Shown here: one piece after another, positions 1-11,037 of the stretch
Position numbering within the stretch: the stretch's first letter is position 1
Layout of the letters: each line of letters opens with the position of its first letter
NCBI GenBank assembly: GCA_004194705.1
Contig: SADC01000870.1
Span: forward strand, 1 to 64,000
Source of the DNA: Ditylenchus dipsaci
Lineage: Eukaryota > Nematoda > Chromadorea > Rhabditida > Anguinidae
Reading direction: 5' to 3'
DNA: 64,000 bases
Program-made: the position numbers and the translations under genes
Notes under the pieces: model-generated
Databases searched by the model: none
Told to the model about the DNA's origin: nothing
What the model saw: only the letters and a program-made list of their open reading frames with translations

Positions 1-516
1 GAGCACCACTCACTGGGCGTCACTCCTGCCCCATCTGAGTACCCTCTCCTGGGTACCCCTCCTGGACACCTCATCCTGGATACTACCACCTGGGTACCCG
101 CTGTTGAACCACCAACTTAAACCGAGAGCTGAAAAAAAGGAACAAAAGAGAAAAGATACCTGAGGCCAAAGCGAGGGATTAAGGAAGAACACGGGGTCAG
201 TTCTTGTGTTGCATATTTAACCGTTTTCTAGATATTAATACGTGAAAAACGCGATGGACGCGCCGATAGGCGCCTGTGGCTGAAAAGTTCAAAAGAGTAA
301 GGGTAACACCAAAAAACTGCAAAAATGTTGAACGAAAGGTAAAAAATTGGAAAAGATTATTCTTCAATTCTCGATATCGGTAACTGAGCGCCACACTTGG
401 GTATTTTCCGCCTGAGCACCACTGAGTGGTTATTTATCTGAGTTGAACAGCCTCGTAACTTCTGTAACACCACCCAGTTACCCCCTAAGTAACCCACTTG
501 TTACCTTAAAAATGAA
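1..516. other. Intergenic, no gene recognised
   Basis: No coding exon, RNA gene or TIR element was recognised. The first 130 bases contain short degenerate repeats of a 'gggtaccc' type motif. Open frames here are short and resemble no family I know. Confidence 0.5.
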
Positions 517-763
517 TACCGTATTTTCTCTATTGATTACCCGGGGTAATTATTTTTTCAACCCCTGAAAAATCGAAAAAAATATATTTCGATTTGGAAA
601 TTTTCGTGTGCTCAACCAAAATCTAAAAGTGGAATCAACTAAGTTCGTGGTGATTAAGAGAACACAAAAAACAGATTTGCAAAATAATTTTTTTGAGCTG
701 AGATACAGGTGCCTATGGGGGGTAATTAATAGAGAGGGGGTAATTAATAGAGAAAATACGGTA
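517..763. mobile_element. Palindromic MITE, TACCGTATTT family
   Basis: The ends are inverted copies: 'taccgtattttctctattga' on the left and the reverse complement of 'aatagagaaaatacggta' on the right. A duplicated 'ggtaattaatagaga' motif sits inside the right end. There is no coding capacity. The same terminal motif recurs at 7491, 15402, 21466, 37994, 49153 and 54535, so this is a dispersed non-autonomous family. The superfamily is not assigned. Confidence 0.75.
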
Positions 764-974
764 GCCACACCCAACGGAGCATGATCTCGGTGCAAATTTT
801 TGTCTAAAAGATAGCTAATGTTCTGCGCTACAAATTAACAAAGCGCTTTTTTGAAAAAGCTTTCTTGAAATAGAAAATTTCTTAAATCTTAAGGGTTTTT
901 TTTCTGCTAAAATTCGGATATTACTGAGATTAATATCGATAGCCAGCCCTATGAGCAAGAATCCAGCGTGGAAC

Positions 975-1996
975 TTTTCTTTAACACTCGGTGGAGCGCC
1001 CTGAAACAAAGGTATCTTCGGGTGGAAATTTCATGCTGAGACAACTCTGCAAAAACAGATATTGCGCGCCTCCAGTCCGAAACCTGACAAAACCTTTTTA
1101 AGATTTAAGTTACAAAAAATGGGTGTCGACTTTAAAACAACCAGTTGACACATTATTTCAAATTTTTTTAACCAATTTGAATACTCATTTCAAAGCGCTA
1201 TTGTCTGCGCTTTTAAATGAGATCTTGACCTGGAAATTGACATTTAAAAAAAATTGAAATTAAATAAAAATAAAAAGATTTTTTTTCCGAAAATTAACTT
1301 AATTCACTAAAAGTGAATTTTCACCGTGACTAAAAATGTGTTAAAAATAAAAATTTGTGCTTAAAATATAGCTAAGATTCAGCGCTTTCGAATGATATGT
1401 CATTTGTGTTATTGTTAACTCATAAACTAGCGAAATAAAAACGTTTTTATTTAGCAAAAAAATGTTATTGAATTTCTACAAAAGCTGTTTTGATGGTCTA
1501 ACAGTTGAAATATTGTCAATCTGACACCGGATTCGTAATCAGCGTACCCGATGTGCTTATAAAACTGCCTTTTAAAATTTGAAAATAAGTTTCATATTTC
1601 GAATTCCGCTCAATACAAAAAATATTCAAAAAGCTAAATTATGTTTTAATTTGAATATTTTTTTGTCTTGAGCGGAATTCGAAATATGACACTTATTTTC
1701 AAATTTGAAAAGCAGATTTTTTTAAATGTCGATTTCCAGGTCAAGATCTCATTTGAAAGCGCAGACAATAGCGCTTTGAATGAGTATTCAAATTGGGTTA
1801 AAAAAATTTGAAATAATGTGTCAACTGGTCGTTTTAAAGTCGACACCCATTTTTTGTAACTTAAATCTTAAAAAGGTATTTTGTCAGGTTCGGACTGGAG
1901 GCGCGCAATATCTGTTTTTGCAGAGTTGTTCAGCATGAAATTCTGCACCAGAAGATACCTTTGTTTTCAGGGCGTTCTCGAGTGTGAAAAGATAGC
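975..1996. repeat. Large inverted repeat (foldback element)
   Basis: Arms of about 270 bases (roughly 975-1245 and 1722-1996) are near-perfect inverted copies. Both contain 'gggtgtcgacttt', 'gcgctattgtctgcgc' and 'ttgcgcgcctcc' in opposite orientations. The AT-rich centre holds a second smaller palindrome at about 1565-1700. A 'gatagctaagattctgcgc' motif is found as direct copies around the arms (about 806, 1990, 2165). No coding sequence is seen. It is probably a foldback-type DNA element. Confidence 0.75.
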
Positions 1997-2671
1997 TAAG
2001 ATTCTGCGCTACAACGTAACAGAGTGCTTTTTTTTTTAAATACTTTCTCAAAAGAAATTTTTTCAAGCAATCAGTAAAAAATTAGAGGTTTTTCATAAAT
2101 TTTAGGTGAGTACCCAGCTTAAAATCGATAGCCAGCCCCAACGGAGCATGATACTGGCCGAATTTTCATTCAAAAGGTAGCTGAGATTTCACGCTACAAC
2201 GTAACAGAGCGTTTTTTCAAAAGAAAATTCAAAAGAAATTAAAATAATATTAGATGTTCAAGTTAAAAAAAACCATCCGCATCCCGACAGACAGGCAGAA
2301 AGAAGACTTTTGACAAAGTCAAAACGATGGTAAAAGTCTCGTGCCGTTCATCCTACAGCAATGTGGGGTAATATAGGAAGACAAATGCAGCTGAAAAATA
2401 GACTTTTAATGGGTTAAAAACAAAAAATAACACAAAGAAGCGAATGTGAAGAAGCAGTAGTGAAAAATATTTCGTATTTTTTCAACTTTTTTGAAGAAAA
2501 GCATTTTTTTAAATAAATAATAAAAATTTCTAACACAACAAACCTTTTTGAACGCTCAAACAAAATGCAATGGAGTACTATCTAGCGAAAAAAGATGAGC
2601 ACTTTATCAGTGACCAAATCGGAAGAAAAATTGCCGCACCCCTGTAAATTAGTTTTCACTGGGTGCTTTAG
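1997..2671. other. Upstream of UGT-A; possible 5' exon not resolved
   Basis: A partial repeat of the preceding element runs to about 2230. After that the sequence is AT-rich. Around 2591-2650 a frame reads D-E-H-F-I-S-D-Q-I-G-R-K-I-A, which resembles the stretch with the catalytic histidine at the start of UDP-glycosyltransferases. It could be the end of UGT-A exon 1, with a donor near 2643, but no signal peptide could be placed ahead of it. Confidence 0.3.
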
Positions 2672-5600
2672 ATTAGCAAGTGCTGGTCACCAGGTCACCC
2701 TATTTCATCCCACTTCGGAAAAAGCCATTGAGTTTGGCGCAAATATCACTCCGATCTATGTAAAAATGACCAAAAGAGAGAGGAAAGACACCGACAACAT
2801 GATCTGGAGACAAACTTTGCATGCGCCTATGATTGGCATTGTCTACACCATTCTGTCTGAAGCTTTTGGAGAATTCGTGACTAACCATTCTGAAATTGTG
2901 GGTTTTTTCTTATGAATCTGGCTTTCCGCCTTTTTAAAAGATTGATGTCGGACTCATTGCAGGACTCTACGTTCCTTGCTTTTTCAATTTTTGATGTTTT
3001 AGTTTTTTCTCTTCGATTTATGAGACTTTTTACCATTGAAATATGATGCTCTTCGTAAAATCTTTGGTATCTCCATATCTGAGGACGGCTTTCTTTCTTT
3101 TTCTTTTTGCTTTGCTCTTTTCGTAAATCTAGTGACCTTTTATAAAAGCTACATGATCTAAAGACAAAGGCTAAGTGTTATCCAATTTTGACCCAAATAT
3201 ATAATTTGCAGATAAAAGACACCCTAAACCAGGACTATGACGTAATCATAGCCAGTGCCCTCTTCAACATCCACTTCTTTGCTTTTGCTGAAATTCTCAA
3301 ACGACACCAAAATGTGCCGTTTATACTTTTCGCCAGTACCAATGTCTTTAGTTCAGATGCCTACAACAATGCTATGGGTAATTCAATCAATCCTGATTAT
3401 TTAATCTTACACCAAAATTTTTAGCCCAAAACTGGGTGACCTCACCTCCAATGCTTGGGTTTGAGCCAGAGGACTTTCAGGACACATTTGATGTCTCTAA
3501 ATTTATGACTAGACTAGTCAATGTAGGTGAACACCTGGGAGAATTAATAGCAATGACATTTGTTGGTACGTATGCTTGCTTTAAACTGGGTTTTTGACAG
3601 CATACTTGATGGTCTTAGATCACATAGTATTACCCACTCCAGTGGCCAAACTTACTGGAAAAATTGACTTCAGATTTTCAAAGATTTTTAAGCACTCATC
3701 TATCAAATTTTCTGATGCCATCAACAATTTGGGACTTCCTGCTGCATGTGGGTTTGCTTTATATACTACAAAATTTAGAGGTTTTTGAATTATCGAGAGA
3801 GTCCCTTTACGAAAAATAGCAACTTTCCAGTATTTTCAGCACTTAGCTGGGCGCTCCGCCGGTTTGTAGATAAGCGCCTGCGCCAAGTTAATATTTGCTG
3901 AAAAGATATATATTTCTAACACGAAAAGTGTGCACACTTTTTGTCTCAACGTGTCATACTGGTATACTTGAATGTCTTTTGAGTCATTTAAGAGAAGAAA
4001 TCGTAAAAATCAGTTAGAAACCGCCGTCTTTAGGTTAATCGCCGGCTCCTCATAAGCGCCGCGAAAATTTTAAGCTCCGACGCTTGAACAATCCTGCATG
4101 CGTCCCCCCCCCCCACCCCCTGGCTACGCCAATGGAGTCATTTAAAAAAATTAAACAATTCTCGTCATTCTTACTTACCGACACTTTATATAACTTGAAA
4201 AAATTTCAGTAGTGGGTGATGCAAAATTCATAGGAGCTCATTGCGGAAAACCCTTTCAACTATCTAAAGAGTTTTTGGACTTTGTAGAAGACTCCAAATC
4301 TAAAGGTGATTGTCACACAAATCTTTTTCTTACTTTTTTTACCTATTGCAGGCACAATTTATATTGCTTTTGGTACGGCAGTCCCGTGGGATTCAGCACC
4401 AGAAGAAATCAAAACTGATTCTTGACGCCTTGGACCAATTAGTAGACTACCGAATTATATTTGCCTACAATGGTCGATTCCCAGACAGACCACTGCCACC
4501 ACATCTGAAACTAGTCAAATGGGCTCCTCAACTGGACATACTTCAACACTCCAACACCAAATTGTTTCTTACTCATGGAGGGCTCAAAAGGTATAAAAAA
4601 TACTGTTTTGGAGTCAAGTTTTGCTACAGAAAGTCATTATTTCTGAAAAAATTCTAAATCCTTTCAGAAAGTTATACCTTAAATATATCACATTAAAACC
4701 CGCATTCATTACAACAAAAACTATGGAGATGATTTTTTGCTTTTTTCAGAGCTTGTCCATCGGCTATGCTGTCCAGCTTGAGCATTCGGTTTAGTGATTT
4801 GGTAAAACGTCGACTCGCTACAAATTGTGACTCGCTACTGCGACTCGCTACAATTGTGACTCGCTACTGCGACTCGCTATACTTGCGACTCGCTACTGCG
4901 ACTCGCTATACTTGCGACTCGCTACTGCGACTCGCTACAACAGAAAAGGTTTGATTTTTTGGTATAATCTTTTTGTGAAAACGTTGACGCTCGATTTAAG
5001 GCAGGGATGATATAGTACTTTTTAAAAGATTTGTACTTTTTTTGACCCCAAATTTTTTTATTTTGAAGTTTTTTAGTCAAAATCTTTTTTTTTCGCTCAA
5101 AATAGATAAGCACTGGATAAAATTGCACTTTTTGACGAAAATGACCAAATTGTACTTTTTTTGACCAAATGTACTTTTTTTCGAAATTTGAGATATCTCC
5201 CGATTTAAGGACAGCCTGGGGACCGCCAAACCCTGTCCTTGAATCGAGTGCGTCCTTGTATCGAGCGACCTTAAATCGATCGTCGACTGTATATTACTTC
5301 AAAGGTTTTCTTGTTTTAAAGGTCCTGAGTTCATACATGAATCATGAGGTACCCATCTGGTTCACGAAGCAGAAAATTAAATTGAGTCAGATTTAAAAAC
5401 TTATCGTCCTATCACGCGTGAAATAGTGTAAATATCCAACCAAACCAGTGGCAAGCCAACAAACCAATTTTTTTACGTTTTTCATGTCCCGAAACCTGTT
5501 TCTTATGCAATGATTCGGACATTGCTAAAGATGGTTTGATAATGGGTAAATAAGGTTTTGTATGGTATTTTTTTGAGTATTGGGAAATAATTGATTCTGC

Positions 5601-8600
5601 CAACACTCGATTTCACCAAAACTCGAGAAAATACTTTACAAAAACGGCATTTTGCAATTATCAGACCATCTTCAGCATGCCCGAATAAGTCCAGAAAACA
5701 GGTTTTGGAACATGAAAAACGTGAAAAAAATTTGATCCAAGTGGACGACCATTTGGTTTGGTTGGATATCCACCTGGACCAGGGATACCTATCCCTGATT
5801 TTGAGGGTCGGGTGGGTGAACTTGCAGTTTCAGTCCTATCAAACCTAATTCACCACACTGTTTCACTATTTTTTTATTATGCTCAGTTTTTCGCTCTATC
5901 GTGATCTTGGTGTTACAACAAAGTTCCACACAATAAATTTAGCCTTTACAAATTTTGAAAAATCGGCACTAGTAATGAATAGGTCAAAAAATCTCTTCGG
6001 AGAAATTTATTTGCTTAGAAACCCGTTTTCTGTTGTAGCGAGTCGCAGTAGCGAGTCACAATTGTAGCGAGTCGCAGTAGCGAGTCACAATTTGCAGCGA
6101 GTCGCCGGCTGTTCAGTGATTTATCCATTCCACGGAGTCTTCGTTCCGGTAGTCGATTGAGATAACCGTCTAGGCTATTTGTTGTTTCTAGCATCGGCGG
6201 GAATATGCTGAGTAAAATGCCGAGTTATGCAGAGGAGTGGTCGCACAGATGATAAAGAGTGGAGCTATGTAGTTCGGTTATACGACACTTGCGGCCCGGA
6301 AAATTGCGGCCCGATACTTAAAGGTCCAGAAAAGCTATTTGAAAATAGTTGAGGGGTTGTACTGGAAGGGGAAAGCCATAAAACAGGGGCTAGGTATTAA
6401 GTAACTTATTTGGCTGCTTTGCCATGTTTTTCAACATAGTACTTGGCAAAAAGAGTTTCTATATGAATTTTATGATCAACAGTACTTCTCGGAATCAGTC
6501 TAAAGGTAAGTGAGTGCGCGAATTTCTAACTCTCTAGCCCCCTGAGCCCTCCCCCTCGGGGGCGCAGGTTGGTTGCTTGGGGTTGAGATTCGGGCCATCG
6601 GGCTGCAAATGTTGGGCCGAAAGTGTCGGCCGCTAATGTCGGGCCGCAAGTTTCCGGGCTGCAAGTGTCGTGTCACCATGTAGTTCACCATAGCAATTGC
6701 TCGAGATCGATCATTAAGCTTTGGATTTGGCTTGAAGTCTTTCGCTTGTGTCGGTCTATTTTGGGCAATACATTCACTTTGGGAAATATATCCAAAAACG
6801 CTTCTTATGCACAAATGCTTCTTTTAGAAAGCTACCCACAGACGACTTAATTCGATTGATTCACTGATTCCAAGCCATTAATGCAGATATTATCTTGTAC
6901 TTGCTGCCATTTGCTTCACTTGAAAAGAACTACATTTGAAGATCACTTGCAAAGACAACAAAGAACCCAAGTCGCGAGAGCCAACTATTAAGAACCAATT
7001 ACAGTCACTTGGAGATAGCAAAAAGAATCGTTAAGTCAGGTTACATGAAACGTTCAGCTAGAACTGCAGTGTATTTCAGTGTCGAAATTCTCAGTGCTGT
7101 TAAAAAAAATAAAACAAAAATGGTAGAGAATATTTTTTTAAGCTTTTCAAAATACCGATTTTGTCAATATTCCAGTTTTTTCCTTTCTAGCATCTTGTTT
7201 ACCGTTTTTCTTCTAAATTGTCGAAAATCCCAATCTTGTTTGCTGTTTTGAGGTCAATCACCAACTACATAAAATCGAATTTTAGCATTAAAGAGTCGCT
7301 GTGCACCAAAACTCCAATGCTGGTGCTGCCTATGTCGCTGAACAAAGTCATAATGCAAAATATGTGTTAAATATGGTATTGGAGGTGTGCTCAACAAGTA
7401 CAATCTCAACAAACACAATATTTTGGAGGGTTTGAACAAGGTAAAACAATATTACCAATAATAAGTCCGTTGTGGATTTTCTAAGCCCTATACCCGTATT
7501 TACTCTAATAGTGGCCCCACCCTCTTTGTGGAGGGGGGGGGATGAGGGGTCTACAATTAGAAGGGGGAGGGGCGGGGACGGGTGGCAAAATCGGCCTATT
7601 TAGGGGGGCTATTTTCGGAGGGTTTCAGAGGGGCTACTATAGAGGGGGGCTACAATAAAAGGGGGCCACTATTAGAGTAAATACGATATTTTATTAACTT
7701 TAAAGTCACATCTTCGATGTTGTTATACTATTTTTTAGTCCTGCATCTCCTCTTTCATAAAAACTTAACTGTATCATATCATAAAAGTCAGCATTTAGCG
7801 ACACCCAGTGCATTTGCCACTTGGGGTGTGAATGTGATCAAGCAAAACACAAATTCCAGCCAATGTTTGTGGAGCCGTTATTAACGTAGAAGGTAGTATG
7901 GTTTAGCAATTCTCCAGCTGGGTTGTGATTGAATGATTTCATGCGATAGCATGTGCTTGAAGTGGCATTTTGTTGGCTGACTTCAATTTGCTCCCAGTGA
8001 CCACCAAATAGGCTACGGCTTCGATGAATGTAGGTATCGGTACATTCGAAAATGGTGACTGGTGTCTCATACTGAACTGTATTTCGTCGAAAAATGTTCA
8101 AGGTGGCAATTGCTGGTTCATCGTTCGCGCATCTTACTTTTGGACAGATCGGATCACCTGGTAGTTTCCAGAAAGATGTAGATACTTCAGGCCCAAAAAC
8201 TCATTTTTTTAAGCAACCAGTAATCCAATTTTTTGGATTTTCGGTCATTTTTATAAGAAATTAATTTTTTTACGCCATACCCTGACACACGTATTTCTTA
8301 AAATCATTTCATAATATGGGTTTTGTAGCTTTTGAAAATAATATGATGTTGTGATGATTAAAGTTCAGTAATTCATTTGATCACTAAAGTTACGAAAACG
8401 CTTGTCAACTTCTCAAAATGAACTCACCAGTGTTTCGAGCCGAATGCTGACTTTTATAAAATAGTACAGCTAAAGCGGAGATACAGGCCTACAAAGCAGT
8501 AAAAATTAATTATTTATAAAAAATATAAAGCTTTGGAAATCCGCCACGAGCTTATCGTCCACCCGTTATAAGTGAAAACCCCATTTCTAGGTGTTAAGCA

Positions 8601-8820
8601 ACCTAAATACAGCGAAAGGGCAGAAAAAATGTACCGAATATTCCTGGACAGACCCATGCCTGACCTAGATGAAGCTGAATTCCACGTGTCCAGAGCCATT
8701 AAAATGAAAGATAGACCTATGTTCTTCCAGAGAACAGCCATGGACATGTACTTGCTCCAATATCTACATTTAGACTTGCTGATATTCATGGTTCTAGCAC
8801 TTTTAATAATCAAACAGTAG
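2672..8820 (+). CDS. UDP-glycosyltransferase UGT-A, eight visible exons, frameshifted
   Basis: Family GT1 UDP-glycosyltransferase; family members transfer sugar from UDP-sugar to lipophilic substrates in the ER lumen. Exons by GT-AG sites: 2672-2897, 3212-3377, 3425-3565, 3601-3780, 4210-4305, 4352-4590, 7286-7440, 8591-8820. Several introns are tiny (35, 46, 47 bases). Seen: substrate-domain start LASAGHQVTLFHP; D-Y-D-V-I-I-A-S in exon 2; GTIYIAFGTAVPW at the donor-domain start; the UGT signature W-A-P-Q-L-D-I-L-x-H to LFLTHGGLKSIKE across the exon 6/7 junction; and a final exon with FLDRPMPDLDEAEFHV, a transmembrane helix and a short basic tail. About 478 residues plus the missing signal exon match the usual ~520. 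One-base frameshifts occur near 4409, 7348 and 8603, all repairable by one base, so sequencing error is as likely as decay. Exon 1 is not certain. Confidence 0.9.
4793..6122. mobile_element. TIR element with subterminal repeats, 8-bp target duplication
   Basis: It lies in the 2.7 kb intron 6 of UGT-A. 'agtgattt' occurs at 4793-4800 and 6115-6122; exactly 10 bases inside each copy start inverted arrays of 'cgactcgcta' / 'tagcgagtcg' (4810-4940 and 6036-6105). The 8-bp duplication and subterminal repeats suggest a hAT-like non-autonomous element. Inside are a sequence related to the element at 37140 (about 5000-5170) and a palindrome at about 5420-5780. No transposase is seen. Confidence 0.7.
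6276..6677. mobile_element. Mutator-like non-autonomous element with 9-bp TSD
   Basis: The terminal inverted repeats 'ggttatacgacacttgcggc' and the complement of the right end match at 21 of 24 positions. They are flanked by a perfect 9-base direct repeat 'atgtagttc' (6267-6275, 6678-6686). Nine-base target duplications are typical of Mutator-like elements. The body has 'cgggccg' repeats and no transposase. It sits in the same UGT-A intron as the previous element. Confidence 0.75.
7491..7689. mobile_element. MITE, TACCGTATTT family
   Basis: Inverted ends 'cccgtatttactctaatagt' and 'actattagagtaaatacga' surround a purine-rich 'ggggggct' body. It lies in the last intron of UGT-A (7441-8590). 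There is no coding capacity. Confidence 0.7.
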
Positions 8821-8845
8821 TTAAAATTATATGATATTAGTGCAT

Positions 8846-8851
8846 AATAAA
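8846..8851 (+). terminator. Poly(A) signal of UGT-A
   Basis: AATAAA lies 26 bases after the UGT-A stop codon (8818-8820), a normal position for a compact 3' UTR. Confidence 0.6.
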
Positions 8852-9178
8852 GACTGGATCTACCTGTTTTGTTTGCAAAAAGTATTAAAACTGTTTCTGA
8901 AAAAAAAATATTTTTACTCAGGCCAGCGGTTCTTAATGTCAAAACTTCAAGATTTTGGAAAAATGATCGGTAAGATCATAATCCTTGCAACTTTCGTGAC
9001 CAGATGGACGAATCTCATTCGGTAAAAGACGCCGGAAATTGGTTAAAAAGTTTTGGACCCAGTTAGGGAACGTATTTAGAGGCGCACCCCAATGATATCA
9101 AACGGACACCCGGTGTCCGTTTGATTGACTGTAGTATAATTTTAATCCATTTTCACGAATAAGTTCACGAAAAATCAT

Positions 9179-9377
9179 TAAAGGACCATACTTGTTGATG
9201 AAAATGAGAATTTGACAAATTCAAATGCGCGCGGGACACTTCTCATTCGTTCTCACTGTACTTTTTTGAGTCGCTCGAAATAACTCCGAAAAGTAGAGTG
9301 CCAGACGAAAGAGAAGTGTCCCGCGCGTATTCGAATTTGCCAAATTTTCATTTGCATCAACAAGTATGGTCATTTAA
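9179..9377. mobile_element. Palindromic MITE, copy 1
   Basis: The left end 'aaggaccatacttgttgatg' is mirrored by 'catcaacaagtatggtcatt' at the right, with inner arms 'gcgcgcgggacacttctc' and 'gagaagtgtcccgcgcg'. A second copy lies at 11165-11363. It is non-coding. Confidence 0.8.
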
Positions 9378-9514
9378 AAGGTCAATATTCGTTCGAAAAA
9401 GAAAAAAATTAATCCTTACCATTTTGTTTGTTTTGAGCTGAACAGAAAACTGAATTCAAAATTTCAAATTTCTATTCAGGTTCGAAACTTTGTTGCCTTT
9501 TATATATTCTTTTA

Positions 9515-9685
9515 CAGTCGAACCTGGATAAACGGACACCCTTCGGGGCCGACGAAAGGTGTCCGTTTATCGGAGGTGTCCGTTTATCAGGGGTAAATTT
9601 TCCAATAAATGTCGTTTACTTGACCGAATCGGGTGACCATAGGGTGTTTGTTTATCGGGGATGTCGGCTTATACAGGTTTGACTG
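9515..9685. mobile_element. Short pogo-type MITE with TA target
   Basis: The ends are 'cagtcgaacctggataaacg' and the complement of 'gcttatacaggtttgactg', flanked by TA on both sides. The body is built of 'ggtgtccgtttatc' repeats. The CAGT...ACTG ends with a TA target resemble pogo/Tigger elements. A fragment of the same 'ggtgtccgttt' sequence lies at about 9105-9135. Confidence 0.75.
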
Positions 9686-10277
9686 TATATTTATATAGTA
9701 TTCGCCATGTGTGGTCCTCCGACCGTTTTTTACAATTTTGACTTTTTTATAGCATTTTTCTTAACAAAGTTAAAAAAGGTTCTGTCACATTGTAGGACAG
9801 AATCTTGGCTATTAAAAAAAAGTTTGCCCCCGATGAGCCCGCTCCGTTAGGAGGAGGGTAACCAGGAGGGGTGCTCAGGTGGGGTGATCAGGTGATGGTA
9901 CCCAGATGGTGTTACCCAGAGTAACCCGAAAAGCTTTAATGATTTTAAAATCATGCTGCTTGAAGTATGGATAAACCGAATGAAAATGTAACATGTTTTG
10001 CAAAAAAATAGAGGCGTCGTTGGTCGCCTGTTCATCTAGATAGAATTTAGAGGAAGCGTGGAGGGGTAAGGGTTGAAAGTCTAGGACTAACTATTGAAAA
10101 ATACATCATGTGGAGTGGGTAAGAGGCCGCTTGGGTGTGATAGGATGTAAGATTCTATTCCAACCTGAAGCTTCCAGACACGATTAAGGCGCCGATAGGC
10201 GCTGTTGTCCTAGTATATATATTTAGCCATACCAATGCTTTTTTTCTAACTCAAAAATAAAATTCTCATTAGCCATT

Positions 10278-10704
10278 TTGCCGTTTTATCATCTCTTACA
10301 CCCCAGCTCTTCTAAAAACAAAGATCCCTGCACCACAGAACGCCCCCCCCCCCCAATATGTGTTCCTCCCTTTCTCAACAACTATACAACAAAGCCAGCA
10401 CTGGTCACCCACACAAAAACACTCCCATCTTCCTTTTTCCTTTCTAAAAATGACCAAGAGAAAGCAGTCTAGACAGGCAAAGGAACACCTCGTTGCTACC
10501 AGCCTGTGTGTGTCAGTGGTCGTGCGTCCCCCTGACTCACAACCAAAAGAAACACATATTGTGTGCGTCCTCGTTCCACCCAGTGCTGCCCCAGCCACTG
10601 GCCATTTCCTAGTCATTTTTCATTTGTGTGTCCATTATAGTACTGGGTATTGCTGGACACTGACTATACTAGCACCGCTACTACAAAATCGGTATTTAGG
10701 GTGA
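10278..10704 (+). other. GC-richer, possibly transcribed island
   Basis: This stretch is richer in GC than its surroundings and contains an open frame starting with ATG at 10450 (M-T-K-R-K-Q-S-R-Q). It ends at a possible donor 'gtgaat' near 10701. An overlapping frame on the other strand is also open. I recognise no domain. It might hold an exon of the gene ending at 12485, but this is not supported by homology. Confidence 0.2.
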
Positions 10705-11037
10705 ATTCGAATGAAAGGACTGGTCATTTCCTTCGTCTTTCTTTATTATTTTCCGCGTTTTTGCTTTGTAAAAGCAGAAATGGGGTTTGGAAATTGGGTC
10801 AGTAGAATTTCAAAAAGGATGGAAAAAAGGAACGCTGTTCCTTTTTTAGTTATTTTATTTTTACTTGATTCTTTGTTGTAGGAAGTTGTGTTTCTGAACT
10901 TGTTTTAAATTTATGTATTCTGTTAGTTTATTTGGTCTGAGTGCGGATCCACTGGATTTTATCCACATATTTAGAAAAAAAAATGTGCTGAATGAATACC
11001 TTGTTTTGTAGCTCTGTTTCTTCGCCGCAATATAATA

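Noticed and set aside
4752..4792. Next UGT-A exon directly after 'tttttcag' at 4750
   Set aside because: The frame S-L-S-I-G-Y-A-V does not fit the UGT motif. The exon at 7286 (S-I-K-E-S-L-C-T-K-T-P) does, with the right splice phase.
4810..4940. Tandem 'cgactcgcta' repeats as a CRISPR or satellite
   Set aside because: The array is matched by an inverted array at 6036-6105 and sits at the end of a TIR element.
10296..10616. 106-codon minus-strand open frame
   Set aside because: Cysteine-rich translation opposite a plus-strand open frame. No motif recognised and a C-run at its end.
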